A stretch of 64,000 bases of DNA from Leptodactylus fallax (taxonomy: Eukaryota > Chordata > Amphibia > Anura > Leptodactylidae). Each line of letters begins with the position of its first letter. Positions within the stretch are counted from its first letter, which is position 1. Below are positions 1 through 12,200 of the stretch, piece by piece. The notes below the pieces were generated by a model. It was not told the DNA's origin. It saw nothing but the letters and a program-made list of their open reading frames with translations, and made no database searches. The translations under genes were made by a program, and so were the position numbers. The stretch lies in contig CAMRHE010000011.1 in the NCBI GenBank assembly GCA_947044405.1, forward strand, positions 3,650,501 to 3,714,500, written 5' to 3'.

Positions 1-1593
1 TTCGGCCCCCTTGAACTTTTCAACCTTTTGCCATATTTCAGGCTTCAAACATAAGGATATAAAATTTTAATTTTTTTTGGTGAAGAATCAACAAGTGGGA
101 CACAATCATGAAGTGGAACAAAATTTATTGGATATTTTAAACTTTTGTAAAAAATAAAAAACTGAAAAGTGGGGCGTGCCAAATTATTCGGCCCCCTTAA
201 GTTAATACTTTGTAGCGCCACCTTTTGTTGTGATTACAGCTGCAAGTCGCTTGGGGTTTTGCACATCAAGAGACTGAAATTCTTGCCCATTCTTCCTTGG
301 AAAACAGCTAGAGCTCAGTGAGGTTGGATGGAGAGCGTTTGTGAACAGCAGTTTTCAGCTCTTTCCACAGATTCTCGATTGGATTCAGGTCTGGACTTTG
401 ACTTGGCCATTCTAACACCTGGATACGTTTATTTGTGAACCATTCCATTGTAGATTTTGCTTTATGTTTGGGATCATTGTCTTGTTGGAAGATAAATCTC
501 CGTCCCAGTCTCAGGTCTTTTGCAGACTCCAACAGGTTTTCTTCCAGAATGGTCCTGTATTTGGCTCCATCCATCTTTCCATCAATTTTAACCATCTTCC
601 CTGTCCTTGCTGAAGAAAAGCAGGCCCAAACCATGATGCTGCCACCACCATGTTTGACAGTGGGGATGGTGTGTTCAGGGTGATGAGCTGTGTTGCTTTT
701 ACGCCAAACATATCGTTTTGCATTGTGGCCAAAAAGTTCGATTTTGGTTTCAACTGACCAGAGCACCTTCTTCCACATGTTTGGTTTGTCTCCCAGGTGG
801 CTTGTGGCAAACTTTAAACGAGACTTTTTATGGATATCTTTGAGAAATGGCTTTATTCTTGCCACTCTTCCATAAAGGCAAGATTTGTGCAGTGTACAAC
901 TGATTGTTGTCCTATGGACAGACTCTCTCACCTCAGCTGTAGATCTCTGCAGTTCTTCCAGAGTGATCATGGGCCTCTTGGCTGCATCTCTGATCAGTCT
1001 TCTCCTTGTTTGAGATGAAAGTTTAGAGGGACGGCTGGGTCTTGGTAGATTTGCAGTGGTCTGATACTCCTTCCATTTCAATATGATCGCTTGCACAGTG
1101 CTCCTTGGCTTGTTTAAAATTTGGGAAATCTTTTTGTATCCAAATCCGGCTTTAAACTTCTCCACAACAGTATCACAGACCTGCCTGCTGTCTTCCTTGG
1201 TCTTCATGATGCTCTCTGCGCTTTAAACAGAAACCTGAGACTACCACAGAGCAGGTGTATTTATACGGAGACTTGATTACACACTGGTGGATTATATTTA
1301 TCATCATCAGTCATTTAGGACAACATTGGATCATTCACTCACTGAACTTCTGGAGTGAGTTTGCTGCACTGAAAGTAAAGGGGCCGAATAATATTGCACG
1401 TCCCACTTTTCACTTTTTTATTTTTTACAAAAGTTTAAAATAACTAAAAAATTTCATTCCACTTCACAATTGTGTCCCACTTGTTGTTGATTCTTCACCA
1501 AAAAATTTAAATTTTATATTCTTATGTTTGAAGCCTGAAATGTGCCAAAAGGTTGAAAAGTTCAAAGGGGCCGAATACTTTCGCAAGGCACTG
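1..1593 (-). mobile_element. Tc1/mariner element, copy 1 (left tip cut by window edge)
   Basis: The element has long inverted terminal repeats of about 200 bp. Each contains two copies of a 'ttcggcccccttgaa'-type motif, the IR/DR arrangement of Sleeping Beauty-like elements. The right end is ...caaggcactg at 1593, followed by the TA target (1594-1595). The left end starts inside the repeat, missing roughly the first 20 bp that copy 2 shows at 18717. The inside is a minus-strand transposase (separate entry). Confidence 0.93.
308..1207 (-). pseudogene. Tc1 transposase, inactive (299 aa remain)
   Basis: A DD34E transposase of about 340 aa is expected. Here 299 codons run from the ATG at 1207. 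The N-terminal half is the paired-like HTH DNA-binding region. The second catalytic Asp (D243 in QQDNDPKH) and the Glu (E278 in [10 protein letters not shown]) are present with 34 residues between them. The first catalytic position, in the normal WSDETKIELFG block, is V152 (codon GTT at 754-752). A TAG nonsense codon ends the frame after SNLTEL, where copy 2 reads GAG. The protein is therefore doubly disabled. Confidence 0.93.
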
Positions 1594-1595
1594 TA

Positions 1596-4500
1596 CATCG
1601 AGATTAGTGATGAAATGGTTCAATGACAATGAAGTAGAGGTGCTGAGTGGAAGAAAAAGCTGTATTCATAACCAAGTGAGTTGTCCAGTATGCACCAAAA
1701 TTTGCAACGTGTTAAAGAGACCTGGGATCAAAATTTGGTCAAGACATGCTTGAATCTGACCGAGAGCATGCCCAGAAGGATTTAGGCAGCATTGAAAGCC
1801 AAAGGTGGATTTACAAAATACTAACAAAATTATAAAAATAAAAATTTAGAGCAAAACAGTAACAATGCAGTTACATGACAAGAATCTGCATAACTAATCA
1901 TATGCTAAATAGTTGCAAGTCAAATTTCTGTATGAGATAGCCATTGTCTATAAAATGATGGTAGTCTCACTTTCGAAGTTGAAGTGTGATAGTGAGGTAT
2001 GGAGCCTGAAAGTCAAAAGTTCAAAACATTGTTACCCTTCTAATCATCAGTGTATGTGCAGGGTCTTGCTGGGCAATCTGTTCTATGACTGTATAAGCCT
2101 TCATATGGCTGCAGCACATTTTACATGTTTGTCTGAGGCAGGGGGCGTGTACAATAAGTGTGCCCTTCTCCCCTATCCATTATAACTAGTTTAGTTTGTT
2201 TACATATAATTCTGCCAGGAGTAACTGTACAATAGCAAACAATTAGCTGAACATATTATAGGAGATCCAGAAAACTGTACTACAAATATAGGGCAAATAC
2301 CTGCAGGCATGAAGCAACTAAAAAGATCCCTGACACAGAAAAAGAGCAATCTATTAGCACAGTCAGGAAAGCTGCTTGCTGTCTGTGAATAATATCCCTT
2401 CTGCAAAAACACAAGTAGCCCGAAGTAGCATAGAAGACTTTTCTTACATTGTAAGCTGTGAGATGTGCAGAATGTTTAGTTCAATGCAAAGGAAAGTAGT
2501 TTGCAGTTACAGTCCAGCAGTTTACAGATGTGTTTAGAAGCTGTGAAAATAATAGCCCCTCCCATCTGCTGTTCCGCTAAAACAAGACACTGGAGTAGCA
2601 GGACCGGTCTGCGCTGGGGGACACTGGAGCAGCGGGGAGAGGTGAGTATGTCTTTTTTATTTTGTTTTTTTCACGTTCCCGGTCTCATATAAAAAAAAAA
2701 AAAAATGTTTATCCTGGACAGCCCCTTTAAACTGCTTTACATTTTGGTCTAGAACCACGTTCTATTAAATGAGACCAAGTTGTCTGAAAAGTTAGTGACC
2801 ATTTAAAGGTCTTTTAATAACAATATCAACGAATATATGATCATCTGTTTACAAACACATGTGGTATAAAATTGCTCTAGATTTACAAAATGAAATATTT
2901 GAATAGTCAGTATAAAATATAAGCATAATAGTACTGTACAGACTTTAGAATTTAGCTAAAAAATAAATTGAATATGTCCAAGAGATTTGTGCTGAAAATC
3001 TCTGGCTGCCCTTCTATTTGTTATGGTTATTTCATGTAATTTGTATTTGTATATGATATTGTATGATATGTACATATATGATATAATAAAAAGGAAAAAG
3101 TAATGCCACCATAAAATATGAAAATCAAGATAATAAAGAAACACAGATATACATTAGTGTTGAAAATAGCATTTAGGGAGGTAATTTCATTCAAATATAT
3201 ATATATATTACTCCTATTCCTTTAATGGGGGAAATCATCAACCCTGTACACCAGAATTCTGGTGTAAAAAGTTACACAAATTATGTGATGTGACTTTTTG
3301 GACTTATATGCAAAAAACAAAAATCTACATTTTAGGCCACTGACTTCGCTTTTGGAAAGTTGGTGTTAAAGTGGGCATGGTTTGCCTGTATAGTTGTTAG
3401 CCTGTTGCACACTAGATTTATTGACTGTGACAAAAGTGTTAGACTTAAAAATGTGCAAAAGTTATCAAGCACATTTAATTTGAAAAATCTATTGCAAATA
3501 ATGACAAAGTAGAACCCAGCAAAACTAACTTTAACTCCTTTCCATGGTAGCCATTTTTCATTTTTGTGGTTTAAATTTTTACTTCCCTCCTTCTAAAAGC
3601 CATAACTTTTTTATTTTTCCATTTATAAAGTCATCTTGTTTTTTGCAGAATAAATTTTACTTCCTAATGGAACCATTTAATATTCTATACAATACATTGT
3701 AAAACTGGAAAAAAAAAGAAAAAAAAACTCTGCTGTGTCACCTTGTTATGGGTTTTGTTTTTACAGCGTTTACAGTGCAATAGAAATTACAAGCTCCTTC
3801 TATTCTGTGGGTCAGTATGATCATAGTGATACCAAAGTTGTATAATTTTTAATACCTTTAAATTTGTTTTAATACCTTTAAAATACATAAAACTTTGTAA
3901 AAAATTCTATGCATTGCCATATTCTGACACACGTAAGCTTTTAATATACCTCTGTACAGATCTGTGTATTTTTTGAGTGGCAAGTTGTTTTTAATGATGC
4001 CATTTTGATTTTGACATTTTTTTCCTGCTACTGCACTCACTGTTTGGTATCACTTTTTTGTATTTTAATAGTATGTGCATTTCCAGATGTGAAAATACCT
4101 AATATGTTGATGTATTTTTTCTTTCCTTAATTTGAGTATATAAACTATTTATTTTCAAACTTTTTAAGTCTTCCTCCCATGAGGCTTGAATATGTAATTG
4201 TAAGATGGCTTACACTATACACTGCCATACTACAGTATTGCAGTCTATGATAAAATTTGTATAGTAGGTTTGCATTATATTCTGTGGCAGGGTTTAACAC
4301 AGACCTAGCATTGGCAGACCTGGAAGCCTTCAAAAGACTTTCGTCTGTCAAGTGAATGGCTGCCATGATCTTGCCCCTAGTTGCCAGAAAAGGTACTGAA
4401 AGATAAAGCAGCCACTTGGATGCCATCTGACAACAGTATTGTTGAGGTTATTGGTCTGTGATTGGAGTTGGAGTTGCAACAATGATACACACTGCTGCTG

Positions 4501-6560
4501 AGTTAAACAGCACCAACATCTATGGTACAGCTCAGCTCCTGAATGAATGCTATCTTTAAAGACCCAACATCCATGGCGAATGTACAGTGGAAAGGGGTTA
4601 AAAATTTCCCTAAAGGTAAATATTCAAAATGTCTATATATTAGGACTGCTAAATTTTATAACTAAACAATATTTAGCAGATATTATTTTCCCACAAATTT
4701 TAGCAATTTTGGAAACATTTTTGCAAAAATTATAACTGTATTGCTGTACATACAGCTGAAAATGTGAAAACTTTTTTTAAACAAATATTATTTGGAATAT
4801 TCATGTTGTTAAAATATTGTATATAGCATAAAGTTATATTTTATCTAGTCGACAATAAGATTTAAAATAAATTAGCCTTGGATGTCATAAATGAATTCTA
4901 CAAACATTTCCTTGAAATATTTCTAAAACATTGACAAAACTATCTTTAAGGAGCTCATGGTCCTTAGTGAATAATTATTGCTTAAATACATAAACTTAGA
5001 ATTTGAGAAAGAATTTTAGCTACTAAACAGTACATGCCATAAGGTACCTAGAAGCTCTAGCACACACCTAAGGGCATGTGAAATGAATAGACTGAAAGCT
5101 TTTTTGCTTGTGGAAAGATCGCTGTGGCTTTAAACTGCATAATAAATATGGACCATACTATAAATTATATTTGGAAAATATCAGTTTAAGACACATTAGC
5201 TTAAATATAGCCTCTGGTATGTAAAGAATTTCCCAGGAAATCATATTACAATCCGTTAGAGTCAATTTATTCGGTTATTTCTATTGTTTTAGTGCAGTTT
5301 TAGGATTCTGAAGTTTTTTAATGGTTCTGTAAATTACTGAGAAACTCTACAGAGGTGGTGATATCGAGGGCTAGATTTATTCTGATAGGAATATTTGCAT
5401 TGATTTAAAATATCTAGAGATCAGTTTCATCCATGAAACAATAATGTCTGCTTCCATTGTAGAAGTGGTATAAAAATGAATGATGCAATATTTTACAATG
5501 CAATAATAGCTAGCTGAAATGAAAACTTGAAGAAAAAATTCTAATTGTTCAATATGGGATAATATCATAATTATAATGTTATATATGATTATAACATTTT
5601 ACCTACAATTTGCTTCATCCCCAAATGGTGCATAAAAGGACAAAACATACCTCTACCATTTTTCTTAATTATATTCTCATTCTTCTCTATATCGTAAAAT
5701 TAGAAAATACAAAATTATGTTTTATATTTCAGAAAGTATCTTTGTATCTTTGAAAAGGATATTTCTTTCAACTATCTCTCATTGTTAAGACAACCTGATG
5801 ACACAGATATATTTGAATAAAGACATCCATTCATCTTCCCATTAGAGTGTTGCGGGATCCCTGGTGGGTTTGCCCAACAAGCCTGGGTGGAAACTGTTGT
5901 GCTAACCTAATACATACATCATTTCCATGTGGGAACCATATCTATCCAATGGATCATTCTGCATTTTTTTATTTATGCAGACCGTTATTTACAAATTATA
6001 TAGATAGTGCCAATGTTGAGGTCCTAATAATCATGCCCCAAGAAATCCTCCTAATTAGACCATATATTAAAGCAAATGAGGATCATATCAAAACATAACT
6101 TTTAATTTTCATTGTTAAAAATTAGGCCCATTAATGACAAAAAATAAATCAAAAGATGTCTTAATTAATATCAAACATGTATAAAAATTAGAACTGTCTT
6201 ACCAGCGTCCATAAAGAGATTTCAAGGGTATCACTTAGGGATTCTCCAAGTTTAAGGCAGTTTGTCATTTAAGAAAATCGCCATAAACTTATGATAATAT
6301 GCATTGACACAGTTAAATGCATCATCACTATATAAGAGAGTTGTGTGATATTGGTCAAATATGGATGTATGAGGCTTAGCACAATGTTTATCTGGGACTG
6401 AAATTACAAAATAATCAGCAAAAAAACCTAGAGTGTGTTATGATTTCCAAAATATCAATATAGCATTGAAGGGAAATATTTTATGCATTATATGATATTA
6501 CAGTTACCTAGGTCATAATGCAATAAAACTAATAATTGCCTACATAGTTTAATCTCTACC
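1596..6560. other. AT-rich intergenic flank downstream of TFEC
   Basis: I see no supportable gene. It is AT-rich unique-looking DNA with repeat remnants: a TTAA-type MITE end near 2712-2733 (ctggacagcccctttaa), and about 3528-4130, which resembles the stretch at 28015-28380 (text on 'catttttcatttttgtgg', 'ataacttttttatttttcc', then a 'gtatcacttttttgta' tail). The short frames here lack codon structure. Confidence 0.6.
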
Positions 6561-6569
6561 ATTCAGGCC

Positions 6570-6850
6570 TGTAAACATTACAAGAGAGCAACCTATATGT
6601 TTCCTATGTCTTCAGGAGGGGCCTGAATGCCTTTTTCATCAAAATATAAAATCCCAAGTTATGTGTACTAGGTTTTAAGAGACTGAAAATATATGGATTT
6701 TGATTGCTATATTTGGAATCAGGAAAGAATATTTCCCCTAATATGGGGCAATTGGATTCCACCACATGGTGGATTTTTACTTTCATCATTAGGATTATAG
6801 GCTGGATTTCGGACCTGTGTCTTTTTCAGCCTAGTCAACTACAATATTCA
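6570..6850 (+). repeat. 3' tail of a CR1/L2-like LINE
   Basis: The block 'tttcccctaatatggggcaattgg' through the 'gtctttttcagcctagtcaac' tail is a diverged copy of the 3' end of the LINE at 13040-14745 ('ttttatggggcaattggc', 'gtgtctttatccaatctt'). Only the 3' end remains, as usual for 5'-truncated LINE insertions. Confidence 0.6.
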
Positions 6851-6898
6851 ACTATTTAAACTTAGCAATACCTTTTTGTTACTTTTGGTTGAGTTTCC

Positions 6899-7213
6899 CC
6901 ACATTCACATAACCAAATTTCAGCTGTGAAACTCAATCTGTGTGTTGGCTGGATTTACCAACCTGAGCAGTATGCTGGGAGATGGATTCCTAGCTGTATA
7001 GTTATCTATGATTCTCGGAGTCCCTGCCTCCCAGCGACATACTGTCCTGTACCTATTGTAATAAGGGACAGTATGTTGCTGGGAGGCAGGGACTCCTAGC
7101 AGCATAGATAACCATACAGCTAGGAGTCCATCTCACGGCATACTGTTTAAGCTGGTAAATCCGGCCAACACACAGACTGAGTTTCACAGCTGTAACTCTT
7201 TCGTGTGAATGTG
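6899..7213. repeat. Palindromic MITE with arms of about 150 bp
   Basis: The left arm (about 6899-7047) and right arm (about 7066-7213) are near-perfect inverted copies around an 18-nt loop. Matching blocks include cacattcaca, cagctgtgaaactca, tgtgtgttgg, gagtccctgcctcccagc and acatactgtcc. A diverged relative is at about 29120-29290. There is no coding content. It is a fold-back element whose transcript would form a long hairpin. Confidence 0.85.
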
Positions 7214-7376
7214 AGGTAAGAGTCTGCCCACACAAGATGGCTCCACTGCTAATTTTCTGTCAAGGAAAATCAGAAGTGGCTTTACCTGAAAGCCACTACT
7301 GCAAAAAATACTAACAGTGAATTGTTTTCTTGCACTGGTATTCCCTCTGTAATTGCGGAAGGAATCCACTGCAGTG

Positions 7377-8856
7377 TTTATTTTCACAGCACGTGCATGA
7401 GATTTAGTGAAAATCTCATCCTCTCAACTGATACTGTACATCACAGTGCCTTAGCCATTGGTGAGTCTGTGGAAGCTAACCTGTTTCAACTATGTCTTGT
7501 GTGGCCCAGTCTAATGGTGTTTTATGGTTTTGCTGGTGTTTAAAATATAGTCCTAGAGAAAAATGACAGCTTGTGATGATGAGACACCTTTGTGTACAAT
7601 GTACTGTGCACCTGCATTCTTAGAGCAGCTAGTGTAGTGTTTGAATACTGTCTACACAGACCTTTTCAGACTTAGATGCACTATGGAGATCAAAAAGCCC
7701 TATGCAAAAGTAAATTTCATGCAAACAGAGTTACGGCTGAGTCCTACATTTATGACATCTTAGGTCACTTTTTCTGACACTTAAGTTATCTGTACAGTAA
7801 GAAAAAGGGAAAAGATGTCATGACTTGCAAGTTGTACACTGTAACTAATTTACTACAAATGTATGTCAGATTTCCTAGCACAGATAACACAAATGGACTG
7901 TATTCATGAATTGACATCTGCTGAGCTGAGGTATTCTCTTTATACTCTGAGCACACTGTACACAAAAGTTCTATATTAGTACACTGCTTACTGGTAAGTC
8001 AGTATTGCCAAGTATGCCCCATTAGATGCTAAACTAATGGAAAAAACTAAGTAGATTTCCTAATTTGTACTAGAAAACGTAATTGTTGTTATTTTTGTCT
8101 GGCTTTATATGCACTGGCTTTCATATATTAGGTTCATTGCATATTATCCATGATCACAGTTTTTTACAGAATACTTCAACATAGTGGCCCCCTTATGACA
8201 ATACGCATGGAGTGTAAGTTAGTGAAAGCCTCTTGTTCAAAACTGTTAAAGTTACACTGTAGAGCAGTGTAACAGAAATATAGAACACCAATTTCCTCAT
8301 GAAAATCCGAGTCAACTATGAAATTAGAAAAATGGAAATAAGTTCTTCACATTTTAAAGGCCACAACATTTTCATTATACTTGAGTGTAAGAATAGTACT
8401 TTTTACAGTAAATATCTGTTGCTATGGTTCTTCAAAGACCCTTAATTAAATTTGCTAACAGGATGATCCATTTACCAAAGTAGCAATATGGCAACTTAAT
8501 TACAAGTAGCAAATGTTATATTGTAATATATATGCACAAAATCATTAAGGCTTTTCCATTCAGTCACCAGGTGATTTTTAGCCCCAAGGTAAACATGTTG
8601 AGCAGTATTTACTAATTGGAGCTGTAATAGTGGAAAATCACTTAGGCCCATGTAATTTAATGGCTGTAAAATATAATATACAAACATGTCACTTTGACAT
8701 TCATGTTTTAGAGAATGGAGTTGTTCATTCTGCACTCTTTCCCGGCGCTGAAAATTGCTTTTCCTTTTAGTCTTTTTGTAAGGTATAAAACATAAGCATA
8801 GTCCTGATGACATGTTCTGGTTATGTGCTACTGTCTTTAGGTTCTGTCTGTTGTAT
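7377..8856 (-). other. Probable TFEC 3' untranslated region
   Basis: This follows the TAA stop on the minus strand and holds no convincing gene. The first canonical AATAAA on the minus strand that I noticed is at 7382-7377. It would give a 3' UTR of about 1.5 kb. Nearer ATTAAA-like signals exist (for example near 8656-8661), so the true end is uncertain. The open frame across 8496-8954 is an alternate-frame shadow of exon 8 and the UTR. Confidence 0.35.
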
Positions 8857-9213
8857 TTATACTTCATCGTCATCATCACTGCTGAAACTGCTTCTTCTAC
8901 TGCTTCCCTTGGAAAGGTCAGGTGACGTTGCAGATAGAAATGGGTCCGTTCCATAAGGAGATATTTCTTCTAACATTTGTTCTTTTAAAGCAGCGCTGAA
9001 GGATAGATCTGTAAAGTGTGAGAGTGGATCAGAAAATCCTGTTGATCCATCACATAAGTCAGTTGTTTGTCCAATAGACATCGGAAGCTGACGAACATAA
9101 TCTTCTGACATATTCTCTCCGTATGTTTGCTGCTTGATGACTTGTGAAGCTAATTCTACTGTGCACACTGTCGGCATTGGCAGACCATGAGCTCGGGCTT
9201 GTATTTCAAGTTC
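8857..9213 (-). CDS. tfec: TFEC coding exon 8 (end of zipper and C-terminal tail)
   Basis: The acceptor is ttttttgtag before GAACTTGAA. The exon has 118 codons and a TAA stop at 8859-8857. It begins [12 protein letters not shown], nearly identical to the human TFEC zipper end. Further blocks are [32 protein letters not shown] and the serine-rich [11 protein letters not shown] tail (residues 362-376 are SSRRSSF then SSDDDDEV). In MITF such a tail is a phosphorylation target. The terminal run of acidic residues is also seen in human TFEC. Confidence 0.97.
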   Translation of the reverse strand, partial: ELEIQARAHGLPMPTVCTVELASQVIKQQTYGENMSEDYVRQLPMSIGQTTDLCDGSTGFSDPLSHFTDLSFSAALKEQMLEEISPYGTDPFLSATSPDLSKGSSRRSSFSSDDDDEV

Positions 9214-12200
9214 CTACAAAAAATAAATAAATAAATATTAAGATAAAGAATTTTTTTTTTATTTTTTTTACATTAAATAAAATTGTTTGGATCCTACTGC
9301 TCACAAAATACACCATTTTTATTAGGAGAGTAATATCATTTAAATGTATCTATCATTTAAAGGGGGACCTGTAGCTATCCTGTCATACCTAGCAAGTTAT
9401 TGCACTCCTGCTAAAATTACAATTCTAGAGCATTTTTTATTACAGTTCCATATTGTGTTATTCCTCTGTCAGTCCTCATGGAAAAGTGAGAATACATTGG
9501 CAATTTGTTATGTCAATGGAATACATTAGTGTTAGACTAAGATGGTCTAGGGACACTTCAAATTGACAAGAAGAATATTAACAAACAATTAATTAATTAA
9601 TAGATTTGAATGCTATAATTTCCATTCCTTGTCAATAGAACATGGCCCTTACATCAGACTAAGCCTATGTAGTGACACACACTGGGGCACTGATTTATGA
9701 AGCCTCTTCATAAATCAGTTGACAGTCCCTGTGCCAGAATGGAAATCTATGGAGAAAACTGTAGTGAGCTGTTATAAATCTGTTGGGTGAGGCATCCCTG
9801 CCCCGGCCTGCTCCCAACCTGCTCTGCCCACATTCACACAATGTGGTGGGTATGGCATGAATCGGGGCTTTTGGTGCACATTTGGTGCAAGAAGAGGTCT
9901 TACACCAAATGTACTCCACAGTTTTTTGGCGTAGAGGGAAACATGCATTCCACTCATTGACAATAGTAATTCCTATTGGTTAACTTATTCATAAATTACC
10001 AGGAGGAATAATACTATAATAACCTAACAGTGTAGAATTCAAAGAATAGAGGCTAATAAAGACCAAAATTGTTACATTATTTAATTGAGAATGCAATAAT
10101 TCACTATAACAGGCAAGTCTAGATAGCATACAGATCTTTCATAAATGTTTGACATATCATGTCCATGGTTGGGGACAGTGAGGAACTGGATCCTGAGACC
10201 CCCAGGTATATATGCTCCATTCACTTTTATGGGAGTTCCAAAAACAGTAGAGCAAGAGCAAGAATGCATGCTGGAAGTTGTAGTTTCACAACAGTTGGAG
10301 TGCAAGTTGCTGACCCTTGTATGTCATTACAGAAAGTGAAAAGTTTCCATAGAAATTCAGCAGTCAGCAAAGTGCTTGTGTCACTTTACTGTAGTTAATT
10401 TGGATCACGATGACATGAAGGACAATAGGATGAAAACGGGAAGAAAATATTAGCTTATTTATAATTCACTATGCCTATAATTAATCTCAATTTTTATTGT
10501 ATTGTATGTACTTTTACAAATAAACAGATTTGCAATTGTTTTTTATTAAAATGTACCCCTTTGGTTTCTACTTGTCATATACTGTATTACACTGCTCAAT
10601 GCCTCTCTGTGCTGCATTCATCAGGTAAGCTCTCTGACAACTCAGTCTGCAGTCTCCTTCTGATCTTTCCTGTAGTTAAACTAAGCTTAAAGGGGTATTC
10701 CCATGAACATAATCATTTCTATATTTGTAGATAATTAAAATTTAAACATTTTTGCAAATATAAGTAGTTAAAAATTCTGCAGAGTTTTAAAGATTTCCTC
10801 AAACTATCTTAGTGCTGACAGTCTGTTGCCTTGATCGGTTGCCAATGGATATGACCACAAATGCAGAAACTTTATATGGTCTGGGACTTGCCAAAAACCC
10901 AGCTATGATTTTCTTATTGTAGCTGGGTTATCAGGCAGGGACACTACATATATGAGAAGATATCCCAGCCACGATAAGGAAACCATTGCTGATTTTCTGA
11001 ACTTAGAAAGATCCTGCATTCATGGTCGTATCCATTGGCAACCGATCAAGACAACAAGACTGTGACCACAAGATATTTAGAGAAAATCTTTAAAACTCTG
11101 CAAAATGTTTAATTACTTATACTTGCTAAAATGTTTAACTTTTAATTATCTACAAATGTAAAAAGGGTTATGTTCATGGGAATACCCCTTTAAATGTAAA
11201 ACAAACATAAACCAAATAAGATGTAAGCTTAGTTTAACTTCAGGACAGGAAAGAGAAGGGCTGCAGAATGAAGGGTCAGAAAGCTCATCTGATGGATTTA
11301 GCACAGAGTGGCATTGAGCAGTTTGTATTGTAGTGTAAGGCCTTATTCACACACCTGTATGTGTGTCGTCCGCATTTTCCTCAGGACCAAAAAAAAAAAC
11401 CAAAAAAACAAAATCAAATCCTTTTTTTTCGCTCATGCATCACACTAAAGAAAGTCTGTGGGTCTGTAACAAAAAACACATCCGTGTGTTGTTCATTTTT
11501 CATGGACCTAGAGAGATGTAAAATATTTAAAATGAAACAAAAAAAGTTGATTTGCTTTTCATAGGCATAAAAAGCAGATCAACCATAGACAGTACACAAC
11601 CTGCAAAAATAACAGATTGTGAACGTATGAATGAGGCCTAATGCATGCAAACTGTAGAAGCTAAAGGGTTGACAAAGTTTAATGCAAAGCAATTATAAAT
11701 ATGTTTTATTTGTAAATGTACACACAATGCAATAAAAGCAGGAACAAAGTTGTTTAAAGCCTTTGAATATGTGAAGTATAGGTGACTCATTGTATAATGT
11801 GGAGCACGCATGTTTCGAAATATGCTCAGTAAAATGAGCAATTTTATATAGAAGGCTTTCAAAGGAACCACAAGTATTTCTTTAAAAAAACTTTTTTTCT
11901 ATATCTCTTGTTTTACGTTGTGGAGAGATATAAAATAGCGCCCTTGATTCTTAGTGTCTAATAGGTTTCAAAATCAAAATGCTACTCATTGAGCAATGTC
12001 AGAGCATTCATCTAAACCATATCTGCAAAAGGTTAAACACTTTCTGTCACTGCAAATGACTGAAGCAGGTAATGGTTATAATAAATAAATATCTAGTTAT
12101 AGAATAAATGGGGATAATTTCCAGAACTTTAGAACTTTTTGTACTTAACCAACCTGAATACGCAGCAGCAATCTTCTGTTGGCTTGCTCTAATTTTTTCT

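Noticed and set aside
8496..8954. 152-aa minus-strand open frame
   Set aside because: It overlaps TFEC exon 8 in another frame and continues into its 3' UTR. No recognisable protein.
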